DNA from: Spirometra erinaceieuropaei
Taxonomy: Eukaryota; Platyhelminthes; Cestoda; Diphyllobothriidea; Diphyllobothriidae
Assembly (NCBI GenBank): GCA_902702965.1
Contig: CACRXP010000031.1
Span: 322,754-386,753 of the forward strand
Length of the DNA stretch: 64,000 nt
Direction of reading: 5' to 3'
In this document: positions 48,001 through 59,235 of the stretch, piece after piece
Position numbering within the stretch: the stretch's first letter is position 1
Layout: each line of letters starts with the position of its first letter
Made by a program: the position numbers and the translations under genes
The notes under the pieces: generated by a model
The model's database searches: none
The model's input: the letters and a program-made list of their open reading frames with translations, nothing else
Told to the model about the DNA's origin: nothing

Positions 48001-51000
48001 TTCAGTCCTACGATTAGGCCTGGTCAGTGAGAGCCACTCAAACGTGACTTTAAATATCCTTGTTCCCGCTCGCCAAAGCACGTTGGGGTCAGTTACCAAC
48101 TGAACCAAAGGGTATTGCTGGTCGACCATAAGTCAGCAAGAAGTTAACACCCCTGTCTCTTCTTTGGTGATACTTCTCTGGTCCTGCCTGTTCTTTCAAA
48201 CGCAGATTCTGTCATAACATCTTTCTGGATAACAGATAGACAAACGCATTTTGTGCTCATCCTTCTCCTCCTCCCTCTCACATCAGCGACAAGAAAATTC
48301 GCCTCTTCTCACGAAGTCCGGCAAGGCAGGCAGCACCCGACTGTCTGCAGGCCTATGAGGACGAATTGGCGCGCTGCGAACTGTCCGCGGAGACCCTGCC
48401 AGAGTCGCTGGCCAATGAACGCGTGCCCGGTGTTGAGGCCCTTCTCGTTCCGGGTATGTACTTAATTCTCGCATCCATTTCCGTTCCCCCTTCGCACCTC
48501 ATTTTCAGCGTATCTACTTTTGTCGCCCACTTGACAGCAGAGTCGGGTGTCTTCGCGAGACGCGGGAATGACTTATGTATTCGCCTCTGCAACTCTCGCT
48601 AGTTCGTCAGTTGTAACCTTTCTGCATAACCCCGCCCTTTATATGTCAGCATTCTCGTTAGGCTTACCCTTTTGCAATGCTCGACGTGAACCCGAGTTCG
48701 TGGCTCTACTACATTAGGTTTTGAAAAAGTTTCTAATTATGAGATTTTTAAGACCGTGCATGCAAGACCGCACATGTCCGTTTACTAACGGTCCTCATGA
48801 AATGTACAACACAGTCCGGATCCATTGCAGACCTTCATGAACTCTATGTGGTATTTTTTTAAAGGCATAGAAGAATATATGATTTTCCTTACGCGGAAAG
48901 CATGCACCTTGTAGACTGAAATTGCTAAACGCTGATGCGATGGCAGATAAGACTGAAAGTTATTCGGGAATCGGGGAACTTTTTTAAGAACCTAAATAAA
49001 CACTTTCTTCGGGCATAAAATATGAAGACAATGTGATTTCCTTCTAAATGAGCAAAAGAAAGCATATTTTTGTGCATGTTTTCTGTAGAAGATATTTGAA
49101 TTTAAAAGACCACCGAAAGTCAATAGGAAAATGATGCTTGTTAAGTAGTCATTTTTACCGACTGTGGTTTCTGCAGGAGGTCAAAGAGAAGTGCATTCAA
49201 AAGCCGACATCCTGGCGAGTCCGAAATGTTATAGGGTTATGCTGTATGATAATCAGTATAACAACCCCACTTAAGTAATCCTTCCTAATCGGAAATGCAT
49301 TTCAGAATTTTGATAACATTTCATGAGATCGGTCACGCACTGTACAGGTTTTTTTGATGGTAGCATATAGCTAGTGTTTTCTCAGAAAGTGTTGGCGAGA
49401 AGTTTGGTCCCGGATTAGTTTCCTGTCGGAGATTACGCCTTCCTTAAGACTGTTTTTTTTTTCAAAAATATACTATTTCGGCTTTCAAGATGTAGTTTGA
49501 TTATATGGACGTTTTGAGGCTGTAATATCTGTAGTGTTATCGTTGTTATTGAGCAGGAAACTGCTCGCCTCGGCACCGTTTTTCCTTGTTAAGTCCAACC
49601 GCACCGTCGGGAACATAGTACTCCAGTCGTCCAAAAACTCGGTTAGTCTGTGGATTGCTGTGGTTGCGGGAGGTGGTTCTGTGAACGGATGGTTTCGCCT
49701 GGATTCTAAGATGGACGTCTCCATCCAGCCCTCCGGTATGCCGAACGGCGGATGGTGTGGCCTCATCTGACGGTGGGCAGCAGTCCCCATGTTGCAATGC
49801 CGTCATGGCCTCGAAACACTTTATGAGTAACTGCTTTGTCATCTCCGTGCCCAGTCAAGCATGGAGGTCTCGCCACCGCAGGGGTCGCAGCCGCTTATTC
49901 TTCCGACCCTTGAATCTGCTGGTCTTGCAGCTAGCCTTATCTGGAAACTATTTGACTATTCGCCGTCTCTGAACTCACCGTGTAGTCCGCAGCCAGACCG
50001 ACAAACAGGCCGCGTCGTCCTGGGGGTCCCTGTCGTCCCGAGATAGACCATTGGTTCATAGAAGGGGATGGGAGGGTATAGAGATCACTGTAGCTCATTC
50101 TTCACTGTAATGAATTTGACGCGCTTGAAATTACGAGTAGTTAGGAGTTTGACCTGGAAGGTTCCAAACTACCATTTCTTTTTTGGAACGAGGACCAGAC
50201 TCCAATGACTCCTCAGTGCAACCATTATGGAGCCTCTCCCATTCGGGAGATCCGGGCCAGTGTATGGCACGTGTAGACGGAGGTTTCGCGCCCCATCTTT
50301 TACTGTGCCAGACTTCACTATCATAGGGCATAACGCGAACTTGCGTCCTGTATGGAAGAGGGAAGAGCGCTCAGCTTCCTTGCTCTTAGTGGCTAAACGC
50401 GCCATCGGGACGTTTTGCCAGTCGTGGTCGCCAATTCGCAAGATAACCCGGTTCTTCTCTTAGCCGGGGTTTAGCCCAAATGTTCGTATCAACTTTCGGA
50501 CTGAGCCGAGAAAATTTAATGCAGGTTGATTTACTCCAAGTTAGCGATTAATTTCTGAGGAAATTAAACAGATGCAATTTCAAAACTGGATTGTCTACCA
50601 GATAGCACGCGGGGAGTGCTGGGGGCCGACTGATGGGTCGAACCCCTCGCAGCGGTGTCAGAATTTCCGCAAAACACGCCTATGGGCTTTTAGCTGGAGG
50701 TGAGGGTGATGATGGTGAATGTGTTGGTGGCGGACGAGGCGTCAGGAGCGCTTCGGTCGGTGGCGAGGGTGGTAGAGGTATTTGTGTTCATCGTTTCCGC
50801 GGTCACTGTGACAAAGGTAATGGAGATGGCAGTGGTCGACGGCAGTGCAGCACGAGGATTCAGAGGAACGTTGGTGATGGTGGGCGTCGACATGATCGAC
50901 GTGTAGGTTGGAGCAAATTTGGTCGTGGGAGCAGCAGTTACGGTCGTCGGGTCTCCCATGTCGCAGTGAGTGCCGTCAACTGGTCAGCGCAAATGCAACT

Positions 51001-54000
51001 TTTATATACTACTATCATATATAAAGTAGACTGTTTATGTAACAACTAATATATACACACTCCAGAGAGCGTATGTTTCCGCGTGCTCTCCATCTACGTC
51101 CTCCTCTCATCTGGACTATACTTTAGGAGCCATTGCTTTTTGAAACACTGTTTGAAGGTACTGAGCGCTTTGGCGTCATATCACCGTTTGCACGAAGAGC
51201 GCAGGACGCTGGTTCTTTCCGCCACATCTTTAGCCTTCGGCCAAGTCTCGGAAGATTCAAGCTCGATGTCACACCCTAAACCTTTTAGCATCTGTATCTT
51301 TCCTTTGTTATTTTACAGGCAAAAAGGATGGACATGTGTCTGTTATTCGGGAGGATTCGAAACTAGTTTGCTACCAATGGTCTGCCAGCGAGGACCGATG
51401 GTTGAAGGTTGGTGATGTCGTCGGCTCCGCCGCGGACTCGGCTACGGGCTCAAACAGGACCCTCTTTGAGGGACGGGTATGCCCTAATCTCTTTTTTGGT
51501 CGGACAATTGTATGTAGCCTGGACTATGCAAGCGAAGCGAAGGTCGGTGGCATACGGGATGGGTGGGAAGAGGGGGTTTTAGGGGTGGGGAAAATGGGGA
51601 ACCCAGCGAAGAGTCAAAAAAATAAGTGAAAAAATAGGTTTAGAAAGTTAATAATTAAATTTGTTTGAGGTGGAAAATGTGCCGAAAAGTTCAAAAAGTA
51701 AGCTGTAACCAATAGGAACAAGATACCCAAGGCCAAAGCCATTCCGCTGGCGGTGCCCCAGACGATACTGTCACAGCTGATGAATCCTAGTTAAATGCCA
51801 ACGACAAGCAGGGCGGTGGAAAGTGAACCCGAGCAACGGTAAGTATGAATGCGAAATACGCAGGACGTAGGGGACTAAAGCTGTAATTATTAATTTGTTT
51901 AATAATTACTAAACGTTTCCCACGGACAGCAAATAAGAAGCGGAAGGCCGCTCCGCAAGCAAATAATCCATCGGAGTTTGGACAGATCCTGGATATTATC
52001 CAGTCCCCGTTTTTAGTGCAATATTTGCAAGCTAAAGGACTGCTGGTTCGGACTGAAAGCAAGTAATTTGGCAGAGTCCTGGGAAAGATTTGCAGCTGAC
52101 CAGAAAGGTAAGCAGTAACATGTTAATGATTTTGTACACCTAGTTGAATAATAGCGGCCACTGCAAAAACAGTCAGACGGAACAGCCGAACGGCCAGGCA
52201 ATGGGCATTTTGGCCATTGAGAACGGGTGCAGCGGGAAAAGTTTGTAATTCTTTCATACTCCGCACATAAATAGTGAATTCTATACTATACCTCTGAACT
52301 TTTGTTCCCGTTTAATCCCATAACCCCAGCCAAAAATTCGCCAACCGAGATTGAATGCGTAATGTTTGAAGGGATTGATGGTAAACCAATGTACACCCTA
52401 GCTGGCGGTCTTGACCAGTCCAACGGCTACTTCGTAAATACGCTAACCGTCAAGCCGATGAATGGTGAACGTAAAACTGGAAAGCCAAACCTACTGGTTC
52501 GCCGAAAGGCGGCCAAACCGCCCAACCGCACGGACGTACGAAATCGGCCGATGCGCAAAGGAAAAGCGATCGAAGGAGACCGTACAGAGATCCCAAGGCC
52601 CGGGCGTACACCTAAGCCCGTGAAAGTGCAAAGCAAAGCCGAAGCCCTATTGTTGGGTAGCCGTTCCAAAGCCAGCTGTGATGGGGTGAAGGGGCGGGGA
52701 AATGAGCCGTACGGCAGGCAAAGAAAGCAAGCGGTAAGCGGCCTTAGTAGACCACACAGGAAGCCAGCGACCGGGTTTTACGTCTATATGGGTAAGCCAC
52801 GAAAGGCAAACCTGCGCCGATTAAGTGCACCCAACGCCTACGCGCCTAGCTAACTGGCGCGGTAGCCGCATGGAAAGCGATATGGGAGGCCCCCCCCCAA
52901 GCGATCAAAATACAACCCGGCAGTTTCGGAAAGACAGGGGGGTGGGGGGTATTAGCCTGTTAACACGACTAAAGCAGCTTGCAGGTAGAAGCATAATGTA
53001 AAGAGTGTGGTGAATCGCAATCCGAAAAGCTCAAGGATTTCGCCTTTTACTGAAGATTTCCGTGTGGGGGGTGCAATGCAATCTGCCCGTATAGACAGTC
53101 TTACAGCGCCTCGTTCTCGGGGCGGTTACAGTGAAGGAGAAAGTCATCCTGACAGACCCTGTACGCCAAATAAAGCAAACATAGCTGCAGCAATAACATG
53201 AAGGACTTTACAGCATAACCGCTCTTCCTTCGCCCAATTGGCAGTTGTAAGTATGAAACCTAATAAAAGCACGCCTACTGATAGGAAGCAAGTACGTCAA
53301 CAATGTTGACTCATAATTCCAGGCTACACGCATTTGTCTCGTCTCTTTTTTCTCTCCGACTATGCTGTTCAATTTTGGCCCTGTCAAGTAAACTTCATAG
53401 TTACCCCGATTTTCATAATTCATGACTGAACCAGGAATACGACTTCGTCTTCACTGTCGACTTCGACGAAAGCAAACCACCAGTTAAATTGCCGTACAAC
53501 AAGACTGATGACCCCTGGTTCGTGGCTCAGGACTTCCTGTATCGACACAACCTGCCTCAGGATTATTTGGACACTGTTGCCAAGTACATCATCAAGAATG
53601 CAGGTCTCACAGAGATGCCTAATCAAAAGCAACAGCAGTCGACGGTTTCGGACCCATTCACAGGTGGTGGTCGTTACGTGCCTGGTGGCCCGACACGCGA
53701 GCGCACCCAATTATTAGGTCGAGTCGATCTATTTCCCGCGACCGACTACATTACCCTTGAGTCAACTAATGTCAGTCTTCTCCTGCGTGAGTGCCTATAT
53801 TGTCCTTGATGACTGTAATAATTGCATGCAGTATTTTATTAAACGGGTAGTGTTTTAACGTAACAGACGGATTCATCGTCATTTAGTCTTCTTCCCCGTG
53901 CTACTTGAGTACGGTGTTTGTGCCAACATCATTATGACTGATGTTAATGCTACTCATATGATGAGAGTAGCGTGTTTTATGAACATAATTATTTATTCTT

Positions 54001-56022
54001 GGATTGCCGTATTCTGTATCGTCAGTTCACCGCAGAAATTATTTGGTTGGATGGCGCTTTGCGAAGAAGATGGGGGTCTGGTTGCCCCTAATCCTGCAGC
54101 TAGGTTGACAGGCAAGGCTCCCTTCTAGCAGTTTGTTAATGAAACCCTGCTTACCATTCTCAGACCGGTTAATCGTCATTGACAGTTCAAAACAATTGCC
54201 CACTTTAGAGTCAGATTGAGGACACCGAAAGACCACTCACAGCGGAGCAAAATGCCAATATGATCTGTCTCACATTTCTTGTATAGTACGAATGTCCGGT
54301 AGAATATTCTGACCTAACAGAAATGACTTTGAGAGTCTATTATAAAGGCAAGAAATCAGTTTTAAAAAAAACGGAAGGAAAGACAAGAAAAAGCGCAAAG
54401 ACATCATCGCCAACACTTCGAAAACTATGCAGTATGTCAGTCCAGGGATAAAAAACATTTACGAATAGCTGAAAGAACTGAGTGAGGTTAGCTACTGGGT
54501 GATTTCGTACTGCTAAAAGGGAATGGCCATTTGAGCAACTTACTCGTTTAGACTTTAGGTCTTACCAATCCCTTCCGTCAGTCGACTTCCGCCAAGCAGT
54601 CTCGAGTGCTCGATGCCTCAGTCGGCTGGGATAGGGTCTTCGAAATACTGTTAATTTTCCCGACTTTTGAGTATAAACCAAATAGATGGTTTTGCTGGCA
54701 AACCTCCCATTTTCACGTGTCAGCCCCTTTCCATGTCCAGTCGTCATAATCTTCTGATCCCTTCAGTGTCTGGGCTCTTTCATTTTGGTGTAACGGCGGA
54801 TCTTCCCGTGCGGTGCCTGATCACCGTCGCCGGCTATAATTCTGCATATTTTGCCCTCTTGTTTAGGAAAACTGACATCGTTCAATGAGACTGCCGCCAC
54901 TCCTCTTTCTAGTCATGCCTTGGAGTTAGTTAGCGCATTAAATCCCCAAATGTCAAACTCAGATGCAATGGAGTTGACGAAAGCCGTTCTGGATGTTCTT
55001 CCTGGCTGGAAAGCGGGTATGTTCGCTGCCTGTCAATTATAATAACTATTTTCTATTTACTTATACGTTGTCAGTAGCGTGTTCTATGTCTTTTTAATTT
55101 GTCCCGTCTTAGAAACTGCGTTCCCTCTCTTTGACCTTCTACGATGTCTTGTTCGGTGGCCTGGTGTATCGGCTGTCGTCTTTGAGCCAGTGTCCTGGTC
55201 TAATATCCTCCAGGTCTCCGATCTCCAAATGCTGCTGAATTCTTCTGACTTACAAGTTCCGCCCCTCACGGCTGAAGCCTCTAATTGCATCCTCTTCGTC
55301 CTTCGCCTTTTGGCAAATTGCATAGCAATCGACTCATCCACCGTATCATCAGGTGCATGCTCGTCAATTCCCACCTCAATCGTCACTACAGTCAAACTGG
55401 CCGCCCAGTTGGCTAATCTTTTGGAGTTCAAGAAAATCGACTTTTCGGACAAGAAGCATCATCAGGCAGGTCTTATTAGTCCTGTTTTGCGTATGTATAT
55501 GCTTTCCTCTTGTGCTCCTCCTCCTCCTACCTTGTCGACCACCTCCAACCGCTTTAGTGTCCGTTGTAGGTCGCCATGGCAACACTCCTCTATAACCTGG
55601 CCGTATTCGCCCACTTCCAGTGCAAGAGCGGTCATCTGCTTTCAGTGCTTCCGGCTCTGCGCGGTCTACCGGGTCTGTGTACACGCATGGCTACTGGCCT
55701 TCTCTCAGCAATCGGAACTGATCCCGGAGCCGTGTCTCGCGTGCCTCCAGAAGTCATCTGGCGGCTACTCATCGCCCTGGGCACGGCCATTGTCACCGCT
55801 GTCCCTGACCCGGCGGCGATGGAGGATTCCGAGAAGGTTGTCATGGCAACCAAGTCCCAGCGAATCCGACTTATCGGTTCGGCCGTCTCGCTTGGCCCTC
55901 TGGATGACGAACTTGCCGGGTGGGACCACTTTCGTGGGGTCCTTCTCTTTTGGGCGCAGGCCATGACTGCACCCGCTAAGAATCGCGAATGTGCATCTAG
56001 TCTTCTACAACTTCTCGAATAG
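42051..56022 (+). CDS. PLAA: PLAA: phospholipase A2-activating protein / p97 ubiquitin cofactor, 10 exons
   Basis: Ubiquitin-binding cofactor of the p97/VCP ATPase (yeast Doa1/Ufd3). Exons: 42051-42184, 42481-42677, 42715-42816, 44163-44667, 48287-48453, 51319-51476, 53435-53786, 54867-55016, 55113-55465, 55570-56022. All phases close: 2571 nt, 856 residues (human about 795). WD40 propeller about residues 5-315 (HSGDVRSICC, LFSGSWDS-type blade LIFSGSWDSTAKIWN, LLSASNDGSLRCWD, GHTNFVYSV, SGEDRTVRVW). PFU domain about 370-475 (SVIREDSKLVCYQW, WLKVGDVVGS, LPYNKTDDPW). A single DPFTGGGRYVPG motif is near 494, where vertebrates have several. PUL domain about 520-856 (FPLFDLLRCLV, VAMATLLYNLAVF). 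Intron 2 is 37 nt. Introns 4 and 9 need GC donors (CAG|GC). The ATG at 42051 fits the family's N-terminus. No canonical poly(A) signal was found in the first few hundred bases downstream. Confidence 0.96.
42817..44162 (+). other. PLAA intron 3 (1346 nt)
   Basis: Bounded by C|GTGAGTCC and GTTGCGCAG|GT. Frames inside (77-89 codons) are unrecognised; no repeat of the named families seen. Confidence 0.6.
45280..45330 (+). repeat. Dispersed repeat H, 5' fragment
   Basis: caatagtgaaaatctgattc and the following cgcgtatcagata parallel tagtagtgaaaatccgattc and ggcatatcaaaag at 39222. The hammerhead-like part is absent. Confidence 0.5.
46271..46500. other. Assembly gap (230 N)
   Basis: Run of N inside PLAA intron 4. 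The sequence just after it is G/A-rich (gggggaggagggagagtgc), so the gap probably marks a low-complexity repeat. Confidence 0.99.
46501..46600 (+). repeat. Dispersed repeat R1, copy 3
   Basis: gaggagggagagtgctttat, then ctataaactaattcacgc, acaagtcaccgtccctgc and ctcaccctgctgtggagc. Shares order and motif with 23391-23490 and 11220-11320. Confidence 0.55.
48454..51318 (+). other. PLAA intron 5 (2865 nt)
   Basis: Donor CCGG|GTATGT, acceptor TTATTTTACAG|GC. The left 1 kb is AT-rich without features. It contains the GT/GA-rich low-complexity tract at 50690-50960. Confidence 0.6.
50690..50960. repeat. GGTG/GATG-rich low-complexity tract
   Basis: Purine/GT-rich triplet-like sequence. On the minus strand it encodes an 89-codon frame unusually rich in Thr, Ser, Ala and Pro (TTVTAAPTTKFAPTYTSIM). 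On the plus strand it encodes a Gly/Arg-rich one. Composition alone explains both frames, and it is intronic to PLAA. Confidence 0.5.
51477..53434 (+). other. PLAA intron 6 (1958 nt) with an unassigned 183-codon ORF
   Basis: Donor GGACGG|GTATGC, acceptor AACCAG|GAA, phase 0, splitting the PFU domain. Inside, 52302-52853 (plus) is open for 183 codons. Its N-terminal part looks globular (EIECVMFEGIDGKPMYTLAG) and the rest is Lys/Arg/Pro-rich. I do not recognise it and it has no transcript evidence here. Homopolymer C and G runs follow at 52889-52945. Confidence 0.45.
53264..53350 (+). repeat. Dispersed repeat R3, copy 1
   Basis: cacgcctactgataggaagc, aagtacgtcaacaatg and cataattccaggctac match 60419-60490 (cacacctactgataacaagc, aagtacgccaacaatgccg, cataatgccgggctac), same orientation. 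Lies in PLAA intron 6. Confidence 0.7.
53787..54866 (+). other. PLAA intron 7 (1080 nt)
   Basis: Donor CTGC|GTGAGT, acceptor CTTGTTTAG|GA. Frames inside are under 80 codons and unrecognised. Confidence 0.6.
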
Positions 56023-56829
56023 TGAGAGATGGCTGTGCCGCGTGCGCGGGATGCTTGAGTTTCCTGACTTTCAGCTCTTATCTGCTTCCTAGTTGCTGGA
56101 ACTGTATGCCGTTTGCCAACTTCATTCTCCTGTTTCCTTTGTTCTCCAACGTTATTGATGGTTCTCCTGTCCCGTACCAAGCCGCAACTGAATTTACTAT
56201 TCGTTTGCGATGTTTATTGGTGATATACCGTTTTTCTACCTAAAGATGTTTTTGTTTGTCCTTTGAGGGCTCCCAAGGCATCGATTTCTGTAGTCTCGCT
56301 CCTTCGACCTGGAACCTTTATCCATCCTGTGGTCTACTCTTACCAACCATGGCGACTCCTTTAAGTAGCATCTCCGGCCGGGGTAAAAGATTTCTGTGCC
56401 AGCCATCTAGACATAACAAGTCTGGCCACGGTGGGCTCGGTACTCCCCAGCACCGTTGGGCAGCGGGTAGAGGAGATCTACGCTCTATCAAATTAGGGCT
56501 GCTGTAGACATTGCGTGCTCAAAACTGCACGTATTGCGCTGACCTAGCAAGGTGGCTCAGACAGTACAGGGATAGCAAATTGAATTTCTGGCTTGATCTA
56601 TGTTTTTGCCTTCAATAGTTGTACGGTCGTATTGTAAAATGAGTGATGTATGTATTCGAATTTGAGTATGTGGGAAGAGGGTCCTAAATACACTTTCGCC
56701 GACAGTCAGTCTGCCTAATTTGTACCATCGATGTAACCCTCTCCGCCCAGCCCTCTGGAGCCCCGTCGCTTGTTGGTTGGAAAACAGGGTTTTCCGTCAC
56801 AGAAGTCAGTCTGATGGTTTTGTCATAAT
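56023..56829. other. Region 3' of PLAA
   Basis: Should contain the PLAA 3' UTR. No AATAAA was seen. Short frames only. Confidence 0.4.
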
Positions 56830-57094
56830 GGTAGGGGGCGCTCACCGATCGTTCTTACGGAACTCACGCGTTCCGTTGTGCCTTATGGGCTCTCTCTCGA
56901 GTCCAACCAGCAGCCGCACAGCGGCGCATGATATATAGGCAGAATGGCATTACCGACAAAGACAAGGGAGACTGGAATGGCCATTAGCCGTCGTCAGCCA
57001 GTCATACCCAACCCCGAAATGTGGAACACCTGGGGCTCGAACTCGCGACCTGTCAGTTAGGAGTCCACGCCTCTAACCACTGGGCCACGAGCCC
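56830..57094 (-). repeat. SINE family S, most complete copy with tRNA-like head
   Basis: On the minus strand it begins GGGCTCGTGGCCCAGTGG (A box), and a B-box-like GCGAGTTCGAGCCCC follows about 45 bases later. The body shared with 62006-62232 comes next, and the end is CGGTGAGCGCCCCC. It lacks a 12-bp block (in ggccatttctgg) kept in the other copies. The head resembles a tRNA; no intact cloverleaf gene is claimed. Confidence 0.78.
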
Positions 57095-57399
57095 GTTGTC
57101 CTGTCGGTTTCGATCGGGAATATGCAATGGTCATAACCATAGTCGGTCATTCCTCCGTAGTTGTGTGGCCCCGTGTAGTAGTTGGAGATTGTCATTGCGT
57201 AGAAACTCGTTTCTCTCTGTGCCATTGACCCCCCCCTCCCAGCAGTTCCGACCAGAGTGCATAATCGGTTTTTGGGACACCCGACTGAGCCGTGACCTAT
57301 TTGAGCGGCTGTGTGACGAAGATAGGTTCCCCTGGGTCTCAGGGTGTACTACCCCCACCAATCAATTCGGCATTCCAGTCTACGGTTTCAGGGTGTTAT

Positions 57400-57650
57400 G
57401 ACTCGGCCTGGTACTTGAAAGCACGTGGGAGTGTGTGCGTCTCCGACTCTTGTCCCCAATATCAACGCGGCAGAGAAGAACGCGACCGGCCACGAAAATG
57501 TGTATTAGGAAATTGCAAGTCAAGATTAACTGGAAGTAACGCTTATTTATAACGCTCTAATGTGGTTCGCCGGTATTTGGCCCAATGCCCTTCGGGAAGA
57601 ACATTCCAGACGAGCTGGTCAATAATTCCAATACGGAGATCGATCAGGCC
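57400..57650 (+). repeat. Dispersed repeat R2, copy 2
   Basis: Partner of 35170-35440: atcaacgcggcagagaagaa, cgcgaccggccacgaaaatg, attaactggaagtaacgc, and aatgcccttcgggaagaac. Ends near the start of the RTE relic. Confidence 0.8.
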
Positions 57651-57864
57651 CGAGAGGAAAAGCGCCCTTTCAACTCCGATGACTCACGCATCACGTCCTC
57701 GCTCTCCCATCTAGTGGGACTCTATCTCTCCTCGGCCTATGCAGTATCGTTTGGCCTCCTTCTCAGGAATAAATCGTCAATGCAATTCATAGGCCGTCCA
57801 AAAAGGCGCTTGAAGGGTACGATTTTTTCGCTGAAGTCTGTACGTCTTGAGCTGACGCCATGGC

Positions 57865-59235
57865 GCCGTCTCTCCATGAGCTTCGTGTGCAGGCGTGGGA
57901 AGATGAGCTCTCTCTCCTGATGACTACGGACCCGCCACTATTACGCCTACCTTCAAGAAGGGAGGTAAAGGAAAGTGCGATAATTACGACGGCCTAAGTC
58001 TTATCGATGTTGCTGCAAAGGTCTTCGTCCCTGCCGTTCTGAAGAGATTTCAGGGTGTGCGTGTCTCGTAGATGCACGAACCAGATGCTCACACTGTGAT
58101 GCTTTCTTGAATTCCGCCATAGCTCTCGTCAGCTGACTGTCGTCTGTTTTGTTGACTTCGCCGCAGCGTTCGATTCCTTCCACCGCAAGTCCCTGTGGCG
58201 GATATTAGAAGAAATAGTTGACATAATTACGGTCTCCCATCCCTCCACTACTACGCGAGTTCTGGTTCAAAGAAACCTCTTCGATGACGTTCTATTCTGT
58301 CACACATACTGTTCAACTGCGCCATTGACTGTGTTCTCGGAAGGGTCTTACAGGGCTTTGGTGCCGGCCCTCTGACCTAAACTACACTGGAAATATCGCC
58401 CCGCTAGTGGTAAGCGTTGGTGACCTTGAGAATCTACTGTAGCTGGTGAATGAGGTTGCGAAATCAGTTGGCTTTTCTCTAAACGTTAAAACCAAAGTGT
58501 TTTTGAGTTGCATCTTTGGCCGCGAGAAACACTGCCCGAAAATAACGGCTGTCAGCTTGAAAAAGTAGGTACTTTCACATGTCTCGGGACAAAGCCACTG
58601 TGGAACGGACGGAGCAAGAACGGCATCCTCTCCTGAATCGGCGCTCATCAAAAACTTTTCACAATCCTTCTAAAGTATGTATGAACCCCACGCGACATCT
58701 TCTTCGCCATGAAGAGCCGCACTTTCAAGGCATCCTTCCGGTCAGTCTCCCTATACAGTAGTGAGTACTGGGCCGCGCGCGTGGAAGATGAGCGACAGCT
58801 AGACGCATTTTGCCACCGCCGGCTGAGAATCATCCACTGAATAGAGCACGATGTCTGCTTATCGGGCGAGAGAGTCCACACTTTTGCGAAAACAGCAGGA
58901 ATATCTCCCAAGCAATCCGTGAAAAACGATTAAGGTGGTTTGGGTACAATCGTTGGCGTCCACCCCATGAGTTCAATGCTGTTGCTCTCGATCCAGTACT
59001 GCGGTCTATATGGAGGAGACCAACTCAGAACCTGGCTCAACACAGTCCGTCTAGACATGGGGGTGATTCCTAAACCTTCGGTATGCCCTCCGGGTCTCTG
59101 AAGCAGAGAATGGATCGAACTCTCCAGACCCGCCGCCGCCACAGATCGTCGCGCGTGGAAAAGGTACAATCCGCGACATCATCAACTCTGATGTCAGCCG
59201 TACCAAGTACAGGTATTCTACAGGTAGCTTTAATG
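57865..59235 (+). pseudogene. RTE-like LINE reverse-transcriptase relic
   Basis: Blocks in order, in changing frames. ATITPTFKKGGKGKCDNY is near 57935, with DGLSLIDVAAKVF after it. VCFVDFAAAFDSFHRKSLWR is near 58140 (block A, catalytic Asp present). NEVAKSVGFSLNVKTKVFLS is near 58445, and SEYWAARVEDERQLDAF near 58760. GISQAIREKRLRWFGYN is near 58890, with PPHEFNAVALDP after it, and TSSTLMSAVPSTGI near 59180. The YADD block is missing or destroyed between 58320 and 58430, and stops are common. Order and signature are those of RTE/SR2-type elements of flatworms. Confidence 0.87.

Larger units (their letters stand above)
44668..48286 (+). other. PLAA intron 4 (GC-AG, 3619 nt, contains an N gap and repeats)
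   Basis: Donor GCTGCAG|GCGAGT, acceptor CACATCAG|C. The join restores GCSDKKIRLF at the end of the propeller. Inside are a fragment of repeat H (45280-45330), an assembly gap (46271-46500) and repeat R1 copy 3 (46500-46600). The rest is unassigned. Confidence 0.75.

Noticed and set aside
52427..52669. 80-codon minus frame opposite the intron 6 ORF
   Set aside because: Compositional mirror of the GC-rich plus frame; no support.
55491..55569. PLAA intron starting at the strong GTATGT donor
   Set aside because: Phase 1 donor cannot join the phase 0 acceptor. The GC donor at 55466 restores the conserved PUL sequence.
55632..56180. 182-codon minus-strand frame
   Set aside because: Shadow of the last PLAA exon.
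57032..57095. A second tRNA gene on the minus strand
   Set aside because: It has A- and B-box-like sequences but no closed cloverleaf, and it continues into the SINE S body.
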